Shown here piece after piece: positions 52,321 through 60,122 of a stretch of DNA of 64,000 nucleotides. Positions within the stretch are counted from its first letter, which is position 1, and every line of letters starts with the position of its first letter. The translations under genes were made by a program, and so were the position numbers. The notes beneath the pieces are model-generated. The model ran no database searches. It saw nothing but the letters and a program-made list of their open reading frames with translations, and was not told where the DNA came from. The stretch comes from CAYOSU01 sp964406735 (lineage in GTDB: Bacteria > Bacillota > Clostridia > Christensenellales > CAMQZB01): assembly GCA_964406735.1 (NCBI GenBank), contig CAYOSU010000008.1, forward strand, positions 5,980-69,979, written 5' to 3'.

Positions 52321-53259
52321 ATGAACTACGCAAACGATTTTTTTGTTACCGCAAGCGGTACTTTTGATAAAGCAAAACTTAGTTTGAACACCGTCTTATA
52401 CGACGCATTTCACTTTCACGAGGAGTTGGAGATCAACTTCGTCCTTGACGGTGATATGACCGCAAGAACGGGCAAAGGCGAATTTTCGGCTCGCAAGGGC
52501 GATTTCGTCATATTCAACCACGACATGCCTCACGAGATAGAGACCTTCGGCAAGGGGGTAACGCTGATAAGCGTTTTGATTCCAAAGAGCGTATTTAACG
52601 GCGTTTTAAAGGATGGCGAGAGCGTTTCGTTTAATAAGACGGTCATAAGCGACGCATTCGATTTTTACGATGACCTTAGGTATCTTCTGCTTTCCCTCAT
52701 GAAAGCGTCGATCTTAAGGGAAAAGTACTATAAATTCCAAACGAACGCTCTTTTCAGCGACTTTTTGTACCTGCTTTTGACAAGCGCAAAGCATACCGTT
52801 GTCAAAGACGGTACGAGAGTGGATCGTAACGCAAGGCTGAAACGCCTCATAGAGTTCGTAGAAAACGGCTACGCAGATAAACTCCGCTTGCAGGATTTTG
52901 CCGACAACGAGGGCATATCGCTCTTTTACGCTTCCCATTTTGTCAAGGATGCGCTCAATTCGACCTTCCAGGACTATGTAACGAGGATAAGGCTGAATAA
53001 CGCCGTAAAACTTCTTTTGACGGCGAAAAAGACGGTCTCCGACATAAGCGTCGAGTCGGGCTTTTCTGATATGAGATACCTATATAAGGCTTTCGACGGT
53101 GCATACAGTCTTTCCCCTAAGGAGCTTAAAAAGAAGCTCTCCGAAAAGGACGAAGCGGGCGTAAAGACTGAAATAACCGAACGATATATAAAAAAGCTCT
53201 ACACGGATGAAAAGGTAATAGAGCTGATAAAAGCCTACGAAACGGAAGAGGGCTTATAA
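52321..53259 (+). CDS. AraC family regulator with cupin domain
   Basis: 312 residues from ATG 52321. The longer frame from 52231 would translate through the promoter and is rejected. The cupin half has FHFHEELEINFVLDGD (about 30-45) and FNHDMPHEIETFG. The DNA-binding half has LRLQDFADNEGISLFYASHF and SDISVESGFSDMRYLYKAFDGAY, then LSPKELKK. The -10 box ends 6 bases before the ATG, so the mRNA is probably leaderless. Alone between two terminators; the nearest candidate targets are mscL, the apbE operon and the GH3 gene. Confidence 0.85.
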   Translation: MNYANDFFVTASGTFDKAKLSLNTVLYDAFHFHEELEINFVLDGDMTARTGKGEFSARKGDFVIFNHDMPHEIETFGKGVTLISVLIPKSVFNGVLKDGESVSFNKTVISDAFDFYDDLRYLLLSLMKASILREKYYKFQTNALFSDFLYLLLTSAKHTVVKDGTRVDRNARLKRLIEFVENGYADKLRLQDFADNEGISLFYASHFVKDALNSTFQDYVTRIRLNNAVKLLLTAKKTVSDISVESGFSDMRYLYKAFDGAYSLSPKELKKKLSEKDEAGVKTEITERYIKKLYTDEKVIELIKAYETEEGL

Positions 53260-53270
53260 AACAAAAACCA

Positions 53271-53297
53271 AAGGCGGCTATGAAAGCCGCCTTTTTT
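53271..53297 (+). terminator. intrinsic terminator after AraC gene
   Basis: AAGGCGGCT and AGCCGCCTT form a 9-bp stem with ATGAA-type loop, followed by TTTTT. Confidence 0.9.
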
Positions 53298-53327
53298 ATC
53301 GCAAAAGCAAAATGATTTAGCAAATCG

Positions 53328-53356
53328 TTGTAAAATTGCTCGCAATATGATAAAAT
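53328..53356 (+). promoter_or_regulatory. promoter of leaderless apbE
   Basis: TTGTAA (53328-53333), 17 bases, TAAAAT (53351-53356), 6 bases, ATG. No ribosome-binding site lies between terminator and gene. Confidence 0.7.
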
Positions 53357-53362
53357 TACGAT

Positions 53363-54538
53363 ATGAAAAAAATTTGTGCGGTTTTATCTATACTCTTAGC
53401 CTTGTTGGTACTGTGCTCATGCGGAAAGGCTGATAATTTCAGATACAAAAGGGACGTCGAGAGCTTCAATACGTCTTCGCTTCTTTATATTTACGACGAT
53501 TTCACAAAGCTCTCGAGCGTAGAGCGCTTTGAAAGCGTGTGGAGCGAAGTAGAAAAGATGATGGCGGAGATAGAATCATCCGTCGCCGTAGACGTAGAAA
53601 CTTCCGACGTGTATAGGCTGAATCACGCAAAATGCGGTGAAAGGGTAAGCGTTTCGGCTGTAACTGCCGATATTTTCTTGAAAGCGAAAGGTGCGTACGA
53701 AAAAAGCGGCGGAAGCTACGACCCTACGGTATATCCCTTGGTGGACCTGTGGGGATTTTCTCCTCGCTTTTCGGACGATTACGAGCCGAAGATGCCGTAC
53801 GACAGAAAGCGAGCTCTCGACGATAGCTTGCCTCTTCCCGATGAAAAATACGTCGAAGCGTTCAAGTCGCTCGTCGGATTTGATAAGGTCGAGCTTATAA
53901 AAGAAAACGGCGAGTATTACCTTGTAAAAAACATAGAAGCAGTCGTTGTCGACGGCGTTTCATATGAAGCGATGCTGGATTTCGGCGGCATAGCAAAGGG
54001 CTACGCGGCAGATAAGGCGCTTGCGCTTTTGAAAGAGAGCGGGTATATAGAAGGCTATTTCTCCAGTGGCACGAGTAGCATTGCTTTCCTGGAAAGCGGA
54101 GCTATGAGCGCAAAGGATAAATGCTTTGAGCTTTCGATAAGAAGACCTCGTTTGACGGATGAAAGCGGAAACGCTTACGCATCGGTAAACGTTAAGAATG
54201 CGTGCGTGTCGTCAAGCGGCGACTACGAGAAGTATTATGATGTTGACGGCATAAGGTACTGCCATATCATAGATCCAAAGACGGGCTACCCGATAAATAC
54301 GACTGAAAATACGACTGAGTATATAATGTCCGTAACGCTCATAGGCGATGATGCGGCGATATTAGACGGTCTTTCGACGGCAGTCATGACGATGACGGTC
54401 AAGGATGCCAAGAGCTTTCTTAAAAAAAGCGGAACAAACGCAGTTTTTTCTTACTTCAAGGACGGCGAATATAAGGTATATACCACGTTGCAAAAGGCGG
54501 ACGTAGAGATAAAGGACGAAAATTACGTTCTCGATTAG
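53363..54538 (+). CDS. apbE: FAD:protein FMN transferase (ApbE), lipoprotein
   Basis: 391 residues with a lipoprotein signal ending near LVLCSC (Cys20), so it acts outside the membrane. ApbE marks are GGSYDPTVYPLVDLWGF (about 115-131), DFGGIAKGYAADKAL (about 207-221), FSSGTSSIAF (about 233), and HIIDPKTGYPINTT (about 306). It transfers FMN from FAD to a Thr or Ser of a flavoprotein; no FMN-binding-domain protein is in the window. It heads an operon with a NusG_II-domain protein and a Gx transporter, a grouping seen in flavinylation and extracellular electron transfer loci of Firmicutes. Confidence 0.92.
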   Translation: MKKICAVLSILLALLVLCSCGKADNFRYKRDVESFNTSSLLYIYDDFTKLSSVERFESVWSEVEKMMAEIESSVAVDVETSDVYRLNHAKCGERVSVSAVTADIFLKAKGAYEKSGGSYDPTVYPLVDLWGFSPRFSDDYEPKMPYDRKRALDDSLPLPDEKYVEAFKSLVGFDKVELIKENGEYYLVKNIEAVVVDGVSYEAMLDFGGIAKGYAADKALALLKESGYIEGYFSSGTSSIAFLESGAMSAKDKCFELSIRRPRLTDESGNAYASVNVKNACVSSSGDYEKYYDVDGIRYCHIIDPKTGYPINTTENTTEYIMSVTLIGDDAAILDGLSTAVMTMTVKDAKSFLKKSGTNAVFSYFKDGEYKVYTTLQKADVEIKDENYVLD

Positions 54539-54551
54539 AGAAAATAAGGGC

Positions 54552-55010
54552 ATGAAAAACGACAAGGAGAAAACGGAAAATAAGTTTTTCAAAAAGGGCG
54601 ATATGCTGATATACGCCCTTGTTTTGCTTATTCTCATAGCGTCTTTTATGCCACTCGTTTTCAAAGACAGCAAAAGCGTTGAGAAAATAACCGTCAACGA
54701 TCTTAATAGCGGCGAAACGGTATTTTCATACGATTTTTCCTCGCAAAGGAGCTCTTTCGACGGAAATAAAGTAAAAGTAACAGATAATGGCGAATATTTG
54801 GAAGTCGAAATCACGGCAGGCGGCGGATATAATCTGCTTATAGTAGAGAAAAACGGCGTTGCGTATATGAAAGAGGCGGACTGTTCTTTCAATGCCGATT
54901 GCGTGCATAGTGACAAGATAATACGCTCTGGCGACGCAATAATCTGCCTGCCGCACAAGCTCGAAGTAATAGGAATGGGCTCGGGCGAGGGGGAGATAAT
55001 CATCGGATGA
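54552..55010 (+). CDS. NusG domain II-containing membrane-anchored protein
   Basis: 152 residues: a charged start, one membrane helix (about 18-38) and an extracellular beta domain ending ADCSFNADCVHSDKI then SGDAIICLPHKLEV, the pattern of NusG_II-domain proteins. The two Cys pairs could form a disulfide or bind a ligand. The role is unproven; the family sits between ApbE and Gx transporter genes, so it probably helps in flavinylation or electron transfer at the membrane surface. It overlaps the next start by 4 bases. Confidence 0.82.
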   Translation: MKNDKEKTENKFFKKGDMLIYALVLLILIASFMPLVFKDSKSVEKITVNDLNSGETVFSYDFSSQRSSFDGNKVKVTDNGEYLEVEITAGGGYNLLIVEKNGVAYMKEADCSFNADCVHSDKIIRSGDAIICLPHKLEVIGMGSGEGEIIIG

Positions 55011-55519
55011 AAAAGCTCTCGTCAAAAAAAATAGCGTTACTTGGTATATTGACTGCCCTTGCGCTTATATCCTACCTTCTCGAAGGACTTTTGCCTCCAC
55101 TTATGATCCCCGGCGCAAAGCTCGGAATATCCAACGCCTTCACCCTACTTGCGATATGCCTTTTGTCCCCTCAAAGCGGCATAATACTTATCGTAGTGAG
55201 AACGACGCTTGCAAGCCTGATCGCAGGCTCGATGTCGTCCCTTTTATATAGCTTGACCGCAGGACTTGTCGCAACGCTTATCATGTCATTGCTATGGAGA
55301 TATGTAAGTAACAAGCTGTCAATTCTTGCTATATCCGTAGTCGGAGCAGTGATCCACAATATAACGCAAGACCTCGTGTATTTTGCCGTAACAGGCTCGC
55401 AATACGTTCTTTCCTATATGCCTTACCTCGTACTGATAGGCGTGTTTTCAGGTGCAATAGTGGGCTTTTTGACCACCTTGATAGAAGACCGAATGAAAAA
55501 TATTGCAAGTTTTGACTAA
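55007..55519 (+). CDS. Gx transporter family membrane protein
   Basis: 170 residues, five to six membrane helices, with the glycine-rich PPLMIPGAKLGISNAFTLLA (about 26-45). The family was long named heptaprenyl diphosphate synthase component I because it often precedes a polyprenyl synthase gene; here none follows. It resembles ECF-type S components in size and helix number. It overlaps the NusG_II gene (ATGA). No clear terminator follows. Confidence 0.82.
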   Translation: MKKLSSKKIALLGILTALALISYLLEGLLPPLMIPGAKLGISNAFTLLAICLLSPQSGIILIVVRTTLASLIAGSMSSLLYSLTAGLVATLIMSLLWRYVSNKLSILAISVVGAVIHNITQDLVYFAVTGSQYVLSYMPYLVLIGVFSGAIVGFLTTLIEDRMKNIASFD

Positions 55520-55685
55520 AGATATTTGCAAAAACGGCAAGCATTCCGACTTTTGGAACGCCTTTTTATTTCTTGAAAGATACTTTTGTGCGAATATGTT
55601 TCAAAATAAATGAGCCGTATTGACAAGTTGACTAAAAATCATCGAAAATTACTATAAATAGCAAAAAAGTTTATATAATTTTTAT

Positions 55686-55720
55686 GAACGGTATGCTAAA
55701 ATAAATGTAGCAAACCGTTC
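55686..55720. promoter_or_regulatory. GH3 promoter region with spaced inverted repeat
   Basis: GAACGGT (55686-55692) and ACCGTTC (55714-55720) are perfect inverse copies, 28 bases centre to centre, flanking a TAAAAT -10 box at 55697-55702. They may be operator halves; the 7-bp pairing could also form an RNA stem. A second TATAAT lies at 55674. Confidence 0.5.
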
Positions 55721-55767
55721 TTTTACGTATTTAAGAGCTTGTAAATGATCATATAAGGAGAAAATCA

Positions 55768-57915
55768 ATGTTAACGAAACAGCAGGAACAAAAATTGCAC
55801 GAATTGCTTTCCGAGATGACCGTTGCCGAAAAAGTCGGTCAGCTCAATCACGTCGGACCGTCGCTTGTCGGAACGTTCGACGTCTCAATTCCCGAACTAT
55901 ATATGCAGCTTCAGGCGGGGAAGATAACTCGTGATGAGTTCATGAAAAAGATGTCGCAAACAAAGCGCGACTATCGTGAAGAGGATGTAAAGGCTGGCAG
56001 AATAGGCTCTTACGCTCTTTGCGGCAGAGAGCAGACTCGCAAGATACAAAAATTAGCCGTCGAGGAGTCGAGACTTGGCATTCCCCTTATTTTCGGACAT
56101 GACGTCATTCACGGCTACCGCACGGGATTCCCTATTCCGCTCGCAGAGGCTTGCGCATTTGACGACGAGATGTGGGAAAAGGGAGCAAGACTTGCTGCTA
56201 TCGAGGCATCCTACGACGGTATCAATATGACTTATTCTCCCATGGTAGACGTCTCAAAAGACGCCCGTTGGGGAAGAATTGCCGAAAGCGCAGGCGAGGA
56301 CACGCTCATGAACGCTCGTTACGGTGCGGCAAAGGTAAGAGGCTATCAGACGGACGATACGACGGCAGAAACGGCTATTGCGGCATGTGCAAAGCATTTT
56401 TGCGCATACGGCTATTCCGAGGGTGGAAGAGACTATAACAGAGTAGAGATAAGCGAAGAGAGACTTCGTGAAGAGGTACTGCCCGCATTCAAAGCGTGCG
56501 TTGACGAGGGACTTTTGTCAATAATGCCCTCATTTAACGACATAAACGGCGTACCAAGCTCCGTAAATAAATGGCTTCTCAGAGACGTTCTCCGTGGAGA
56601 GTTCGGATTCAAGGGCTTAGCGATAAGCGACGCCAACGCAGTTCAGGAGTGTATCGCTCACGGTGTATGCGAGGATAAGGCTGATGCGGCGAAGAAATCT
56701 CTCGAAGCAGGCATGAACATCGATATGTCTTCCGATAGCTTTATCGAGAACGTAGAAAGATTGGTTGACGAGGGAAAGATATCCATGGAAACGCTTGACC
56801 TTGCCGTAGAAGAGATATTGAGAGTCAAGTTTGAACTCGGACTTTTCGACAACCCGTATAAAGGCGGCGAGGACAGGGACGACGTCTTCTTGAATGCGGA
56901 AACTCGTGCGTTCGCAAGGAAGATGGCGCAAAAGTCCATCGTACTTTTGAAAAACGAGAGCGTCTTGCCGTTTAATGCGGGCGAGAAGGTCGCTGTCTTA
57001 GGAAGATTTGCCGATGAAGCAGGCGAGATGAGAGGCACGTGGGCTATAAACGTCCTTTCGGACGATTGCGTAAGCCTTATGGCAGGACTTAAAAACAGAA
57101 ATGCAAATGCGACTTACTACGAAAATATCGAGGACATCAAGGACGAGAACGTAATTTTGCTCGCTCTCGGAGAAAGCTTCCTTGAAAACGGCGAGGCGGC
57201 AAGCAAGGCAAGCATAGAGCTTTGTGACGAAGATAAAGCACTCTTTGAAAAGGCTATTGCGACGGGCAAAAAGGTCGTTGTGGTTCTCTTTAACGGAAGA
57301 CCGCTCGTTATTTCTCGTCTCAAAGAAAAAGCCGACGGCATCGTCGAGGCTTGGAATCTCGGAGTAGAGGGCGGCAACGCTATAGCAGACGTACTTTACG
57401 GCGATGTCAATCCGTCGGGTAAGCTCACTGCGTCATTCCCTAACTCCACAGGTGAATGCCCGTGCTATTACGGACAAAAGCCCACGGGACGTCCCGGAGA
57501 TCAGACAAAGTTTACGTCGAAGTACATCGACACGCCGCTAACCAAGGTATATTCCTTCGGCTACGGACTTTCCTACACGACGTTTGAATATAGCGATGCG
57601 GCAGCCGAAAAGACCGATAAGGCTTTCAGAATAAGCGTAACCGTCAAAAACACGGGCGATAGATGCGGCGACGAGGTGGTTCAGTGCTACTATTCCGATC
57701 CCGTTGCGCTTCGCACCCGTCCGTCAAAGAAGCTCGTAGATTACAAGAAGATAACGCTTGAAAAAGGTGAGGCGAAGACGGTAGTATTTGACGTTCCCTT
57801 TGAAAAGCTCGGATATTACATCAACGGCAACGAATTTATCGTTGAAGACGGCAAATACGTTCTCATGGTTGGCGGAAGTTCCGACGACGTATTGAGTGTG
57901 GACGTGGTATTATAA
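55768..57915 (+). CDS. glycoside hydrolase family 3 (beta-glucosidase/beta-xylosidase type)
   Basis: 715 residues in the three-domain GH3 order. TIM barrel with GHDVIHGYRTGFPIPLAEA (about 111-129), KHFCAYG (about 211) and LAISDANAV with the nucleophile Asp at about 288; then an alpha/beta domain with SIVLLKNESVLPF and a C-terminal Fn3-like domain with FGYGLSYTTFEY. It removes single beta-linked glucose or xylose residues. No signal peptide. AAGGAG precedes the ATG. Monocistronic, with a strong terminator. Confidence 0.92.
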   Translation: MLTKQQEQKLHELLSEMTVAEKVGQLNHVGPSLVGTFDVSIPELYMQLQAGKITRDEFMKKMSQTKRDYREEDVKAGRIGSYALCGREQTRKIQKLAVEESRLGIPLIFGHDVIHGYRTGFPIPLAEACAFDDEMWEKGARLAAIEASYDGINMTYSPMVDVSKDARWGRIAESAGEDTLMNARYGAAKVRGYQTDDTTAETAIAACAKHFCAYGYSEGGRDYNRVEISEERLREEVLPAFKACVDEGLLSIMPSFNDINGVPSSVNKWLLRDVLRGEFGFKGLAISDANAVQECIAHGVCEDKADAAKKSLEAGMNIDMSSDSFIENVERLVDEGKISMETLDLAVEEILRVKFELGLFDNPYKGGEDRDDVFLNAETRAFARKMAQKSIVLLKNESVLPFNAGEKVAVLGRFADEAGEMRGTWAINVLSDDCVSLMAGLKNRNANATYYENIEDIKDENVILLALGESFLENGEAASKASIELCDEDKALFEKAIATGKKVVVVLFNGRPLVISRLKEKADGIVEAWNLGVEGGNAIADVLYGDVNPSGKLTASFPNSTGECPCYYGQKPTGRPGDQTKFTSKYIDTPLTKVYSFGYGLSYTTFEYSDAAAEKTDKAFRISVTVKNTGDRCGDEVVQCYYSDPVALRTRPSKKLVDYKKITLEKGEAKTVVFDVPFEKLGYYINGNEFIVEDGKYVLMVGGSSDDVLSVDVVL

Positions 57916-57938
57916 TAACAGCGCTAAAATAGTAAAAT

Positions 57939-57969
57939 AGCGTCGGATGAACTTCATCCGACGCTTTTC
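57939..57969 (+). terminator. intrinsic terminator after GH3
   Basis: AGCGTCGGATGAA and TTCATCCGACGCT form a stem of over 12 bp, followed by TTT. Confidence 0.9.
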
Positions 57970-57999
57970 TATATAAAGATTTGTAATAGCGGCAAAATA

Positions 58000-58030
58000 A
58001 AAACATCACGGCGGTCAGTCGTGATGTTTT
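58000..58030 (-). terminator. intrinsic terminator of typA
   Basis: AAAACATCACG and CGTGATGTTTT, perfect 11 bp; on the minus strand it is followed by TATTTT. Confidence 0.88.
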
Positions 58031-58043
58031 GTTGTGTTTGCTA

Positions 58044-59879
58044 TTATTTTTTCTCTCTCGGGTTAAGTCTGTTGAATTCCTTGATCCTCAGACCGCCGTC
58101 GAGTATTCTCTTTCTGATGCGGAGCGTCTTGGGGGTAACCTCCAAAAGCTCGTCTTCGTTCAGGAATTCCAAGCACTCTTCAAGGCTCATGGTCTTGGGC
58201 GGAATAAGTCTCAACGCCTCGTCGGAACCTGCTGCACGCATGTTGGTGATGTGTTTTTTCTTGCAGACGTTGACGTTAAGGTCTCCTGCCTTAGGAGAAA
58301 CACCGACGACCATACCCTCGTAAACTGGCGTACCGGGCGTAATGAAGAGTATTCCACGCTCCTGTGCGTTGTAAAGTCCGTAGGTTACGGCCTCACCCGT
58401 CTCAAACGCTACGAGAGAGCCTGCCGTACGCTTTTTGATCTCGCCCTTTTTCTCTCCGTACTTGCAGAACACCGACGACATAATGCCTTCGCCCTTGGTG
58501 TCGGTCAAGAACTCGCTTCGATAACCGAAAAGTCCACGGGAGGGGATGATAAATTCAAGCCTGATGCGGCTGTCCATAGGCGTCATGGTAACGAGCTCGC
58601 CCTTACGCGTACCCATCTTCTCCATAACTGCGCCTACGCTTTCCTGCGGTACGTCAACGACGAGCGTATCGTAAGGCTCGCACGTAACGCCGTCGATCTC
58701 CTTCAAAAGGACTCTCGGCGTCGAAACTGCGAACTCGTAGCCCTCACGGCGCATCGTCTCGATAAGAATGGAAAGGTGCATCTCGCCACGGCCGCAAACT
58801 CTGAACGAGTCCGTGTTCTCGGTATCGGAAACACGGAGCGAAACGTCCTTCAGAAGCTCCTTATAAAGCCTGTCCCTCAGATGCCTTGTCGTAACGAACT
58901 TGCCCTCACGGCCGGCAAATGGTGAGTCGTTGACTGAGAACGTCATCTCGACGGTAGGCTCGCCTATTTTTATGAACGGAATAGGCTCGGGGTTTGCGGG
59001 ATCTGTGATGGTGTCGCCGATAAATATATCGTCAAAGCCCGAGAAACAAACGATGTCGCCTACCATTGCTTTTTCTATGGGCGTACGCTTCAATCCCTCG
59101 ATCTGGAAGAGCGAAGCGATCCTTGCCTTATGAAGCATGGATTTGTCGTGGTGGTTTACGATAGTGATGTCCTGGTTGAGTCTTATCTCTCCACGCTCGA
59201 TCTTGCCGATGCCTATACGACCGACGTATTCGCTGTAATCGATCGCCGAAACGAGAAGCTGCAAGCCACCTTCGAGCTCGCCCTCAGGGGGATCGATGTA
59301 GGAAAGTATCTTTTCAAACAAGGGTACGAGGTTTTCTCCCGTTTGCGTCGGGTCTTCCGTAGCCGTACCTTGGCGCCCCGAGCAGAATATGAACGGGCTG
59401 TCGAGCTGCTCGTCCGAAGCGTTGAGGTCCATAAAAAGTGCAAGTACCTCGTCGCATACCTCGCTTATTCTTGCGTCCGGTCTGTCTATTTTGTTGACTA
59501 CGACGATAACCTTAAGTCCCAACGCCAACGCTTTGGAGAGAACGAATCTCGTCTGCGGCATAGGACCTTCGGCGGCGTCAACAAGGAGCAGAACTCCGCT
59601 TACCATTTTAAGAACTCTCTCTACCTCTCCCGAGAAATCTGCGTGTCCCGGGGTATCGATTATGTTGATTTTGACGTCTTTATAATACGCCGAAGTGTTC
59701 TTTGCAAGGATAGTAATACCTCTTTCTCTTTCGAGGTCATTGTTGTCCATGACCCTGTCTTCGACCTGCTGGTTGTTGCGGAAAATACCGCCCTGCTTGA
59801 GCATCTGGTCTACGAGCGTCGTTTTGCCGTGATCGACGTGAGCGATGATCGCAATATTTCTGATGTCTTCTCTTTTCAT
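58044..59879 (-). CDS. typA: translational GTPase TypA/BipA
   Basis: 611 residues from ATG 59879; the GTG three codons earlier is part of the AAGGTG ribosome-binding site. GTPase motifs: AHVDHGKTTLVDQ (about 13-25), RERGITI (about 51), DTPGHADF (about 75), NKIDRPDAR (about 129). It ends with the BipA C-terminal RNA-binding domain (VCKKKHITNMRAAGSDEA). TypA is a ribosome-binding elongation-factor-like GTPase needed for ribosome assembly and stress growth. It is a single gene on the minus strand. Confidence 0.95.
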   Translation of the reverse strand: MKREDIRNIAIIAHVDHGKTTLVDQMLKQGGIFRNNQQVEDRVMDNNDLERERGITILAKNTSAYYKDVKINIIDTPGHADFSGEVERVLKMVSGVLLLVDAAEGPMPQTRFVLSKALALGLKVIVVVNKIDRPDARISEVCDEVLALFMDLNASDEQLDSPFIFCSGRQGTATEDPTQTGENLVPLFEKILSYIDPPEGELEGGLQLLVSAIDYSEYVGRIGIGKIERGEIRLNQDITIVNHHDKSMLHKARIASLFQIEGLKRTPIEKAMVGDIVCFSGFDDIFIGDTITDPANPEPIPFIKIGEPTVEMTFSVNDSPFAGREGKFVTTRHLRDRLYKELLKDVSLRVSDTENTDSFRVCGRGEMHLSILIETMRREGYEFAVSTPRVLLKEIDGVTCEPYDTLVVDVPQESVGAVMEKMGTRKGELVTMTPMDSRIRLEFIIPSRGLFGYRSEFLTDTKGEGIMSSVFCKYGEKKGEIKKRTAGSLVAFETGEAVTYGLYNAQERGILFITPGTPVYEGMVVGVSPKAGDLNVNVCKKKHITNMRAAGSDEALRLIPPKTMSLEECLEFLNEDELLEVTPKTLRIRKRILDGGLRIKEFNRLNPREKK

Positions 59880-59931
59880 ATATATCACCTTAAAGATATA
59901 AAATTTTAGTCCGTGTTTATTCTAACGATTT

Positions 59932-59961
59932 ATTATATAACGGAACGGCAGAAATTGTAAA
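59932..59961 (-). promoter_or_regulatory. promoter of typA
   Basis: On the minus strand: TTTACA (59961-59956), 18 bases, TATAAT (59937-59932). Confidence 0.6.
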
Positions 59962-60063
59962 GTAAATGCGCCGAACTAACCCTAAATAAGCCGCAAAAGC
60001 GCAAAAAAGTGCTTTGAGACTCAGAATTGTATAGAACTGTCCAATAACTCGTACACCTCGATA

Positions 60064-60092
60064 TTGTATTATGCAAAACGTTGTGCTAAAAT
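60064..60092 (+). promoter_or_regulatory. promoter of the WG-repeat gene
   Basis: TTGTAT (60064-60069), 17 bases, TAAAAT (60087-60092) with TTGTGC before it. Confidence 0.6.
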
Positions 60093-60122
60093 ATAGAAAA
60101 CGAACGATTTAAGGAGAAAAAA

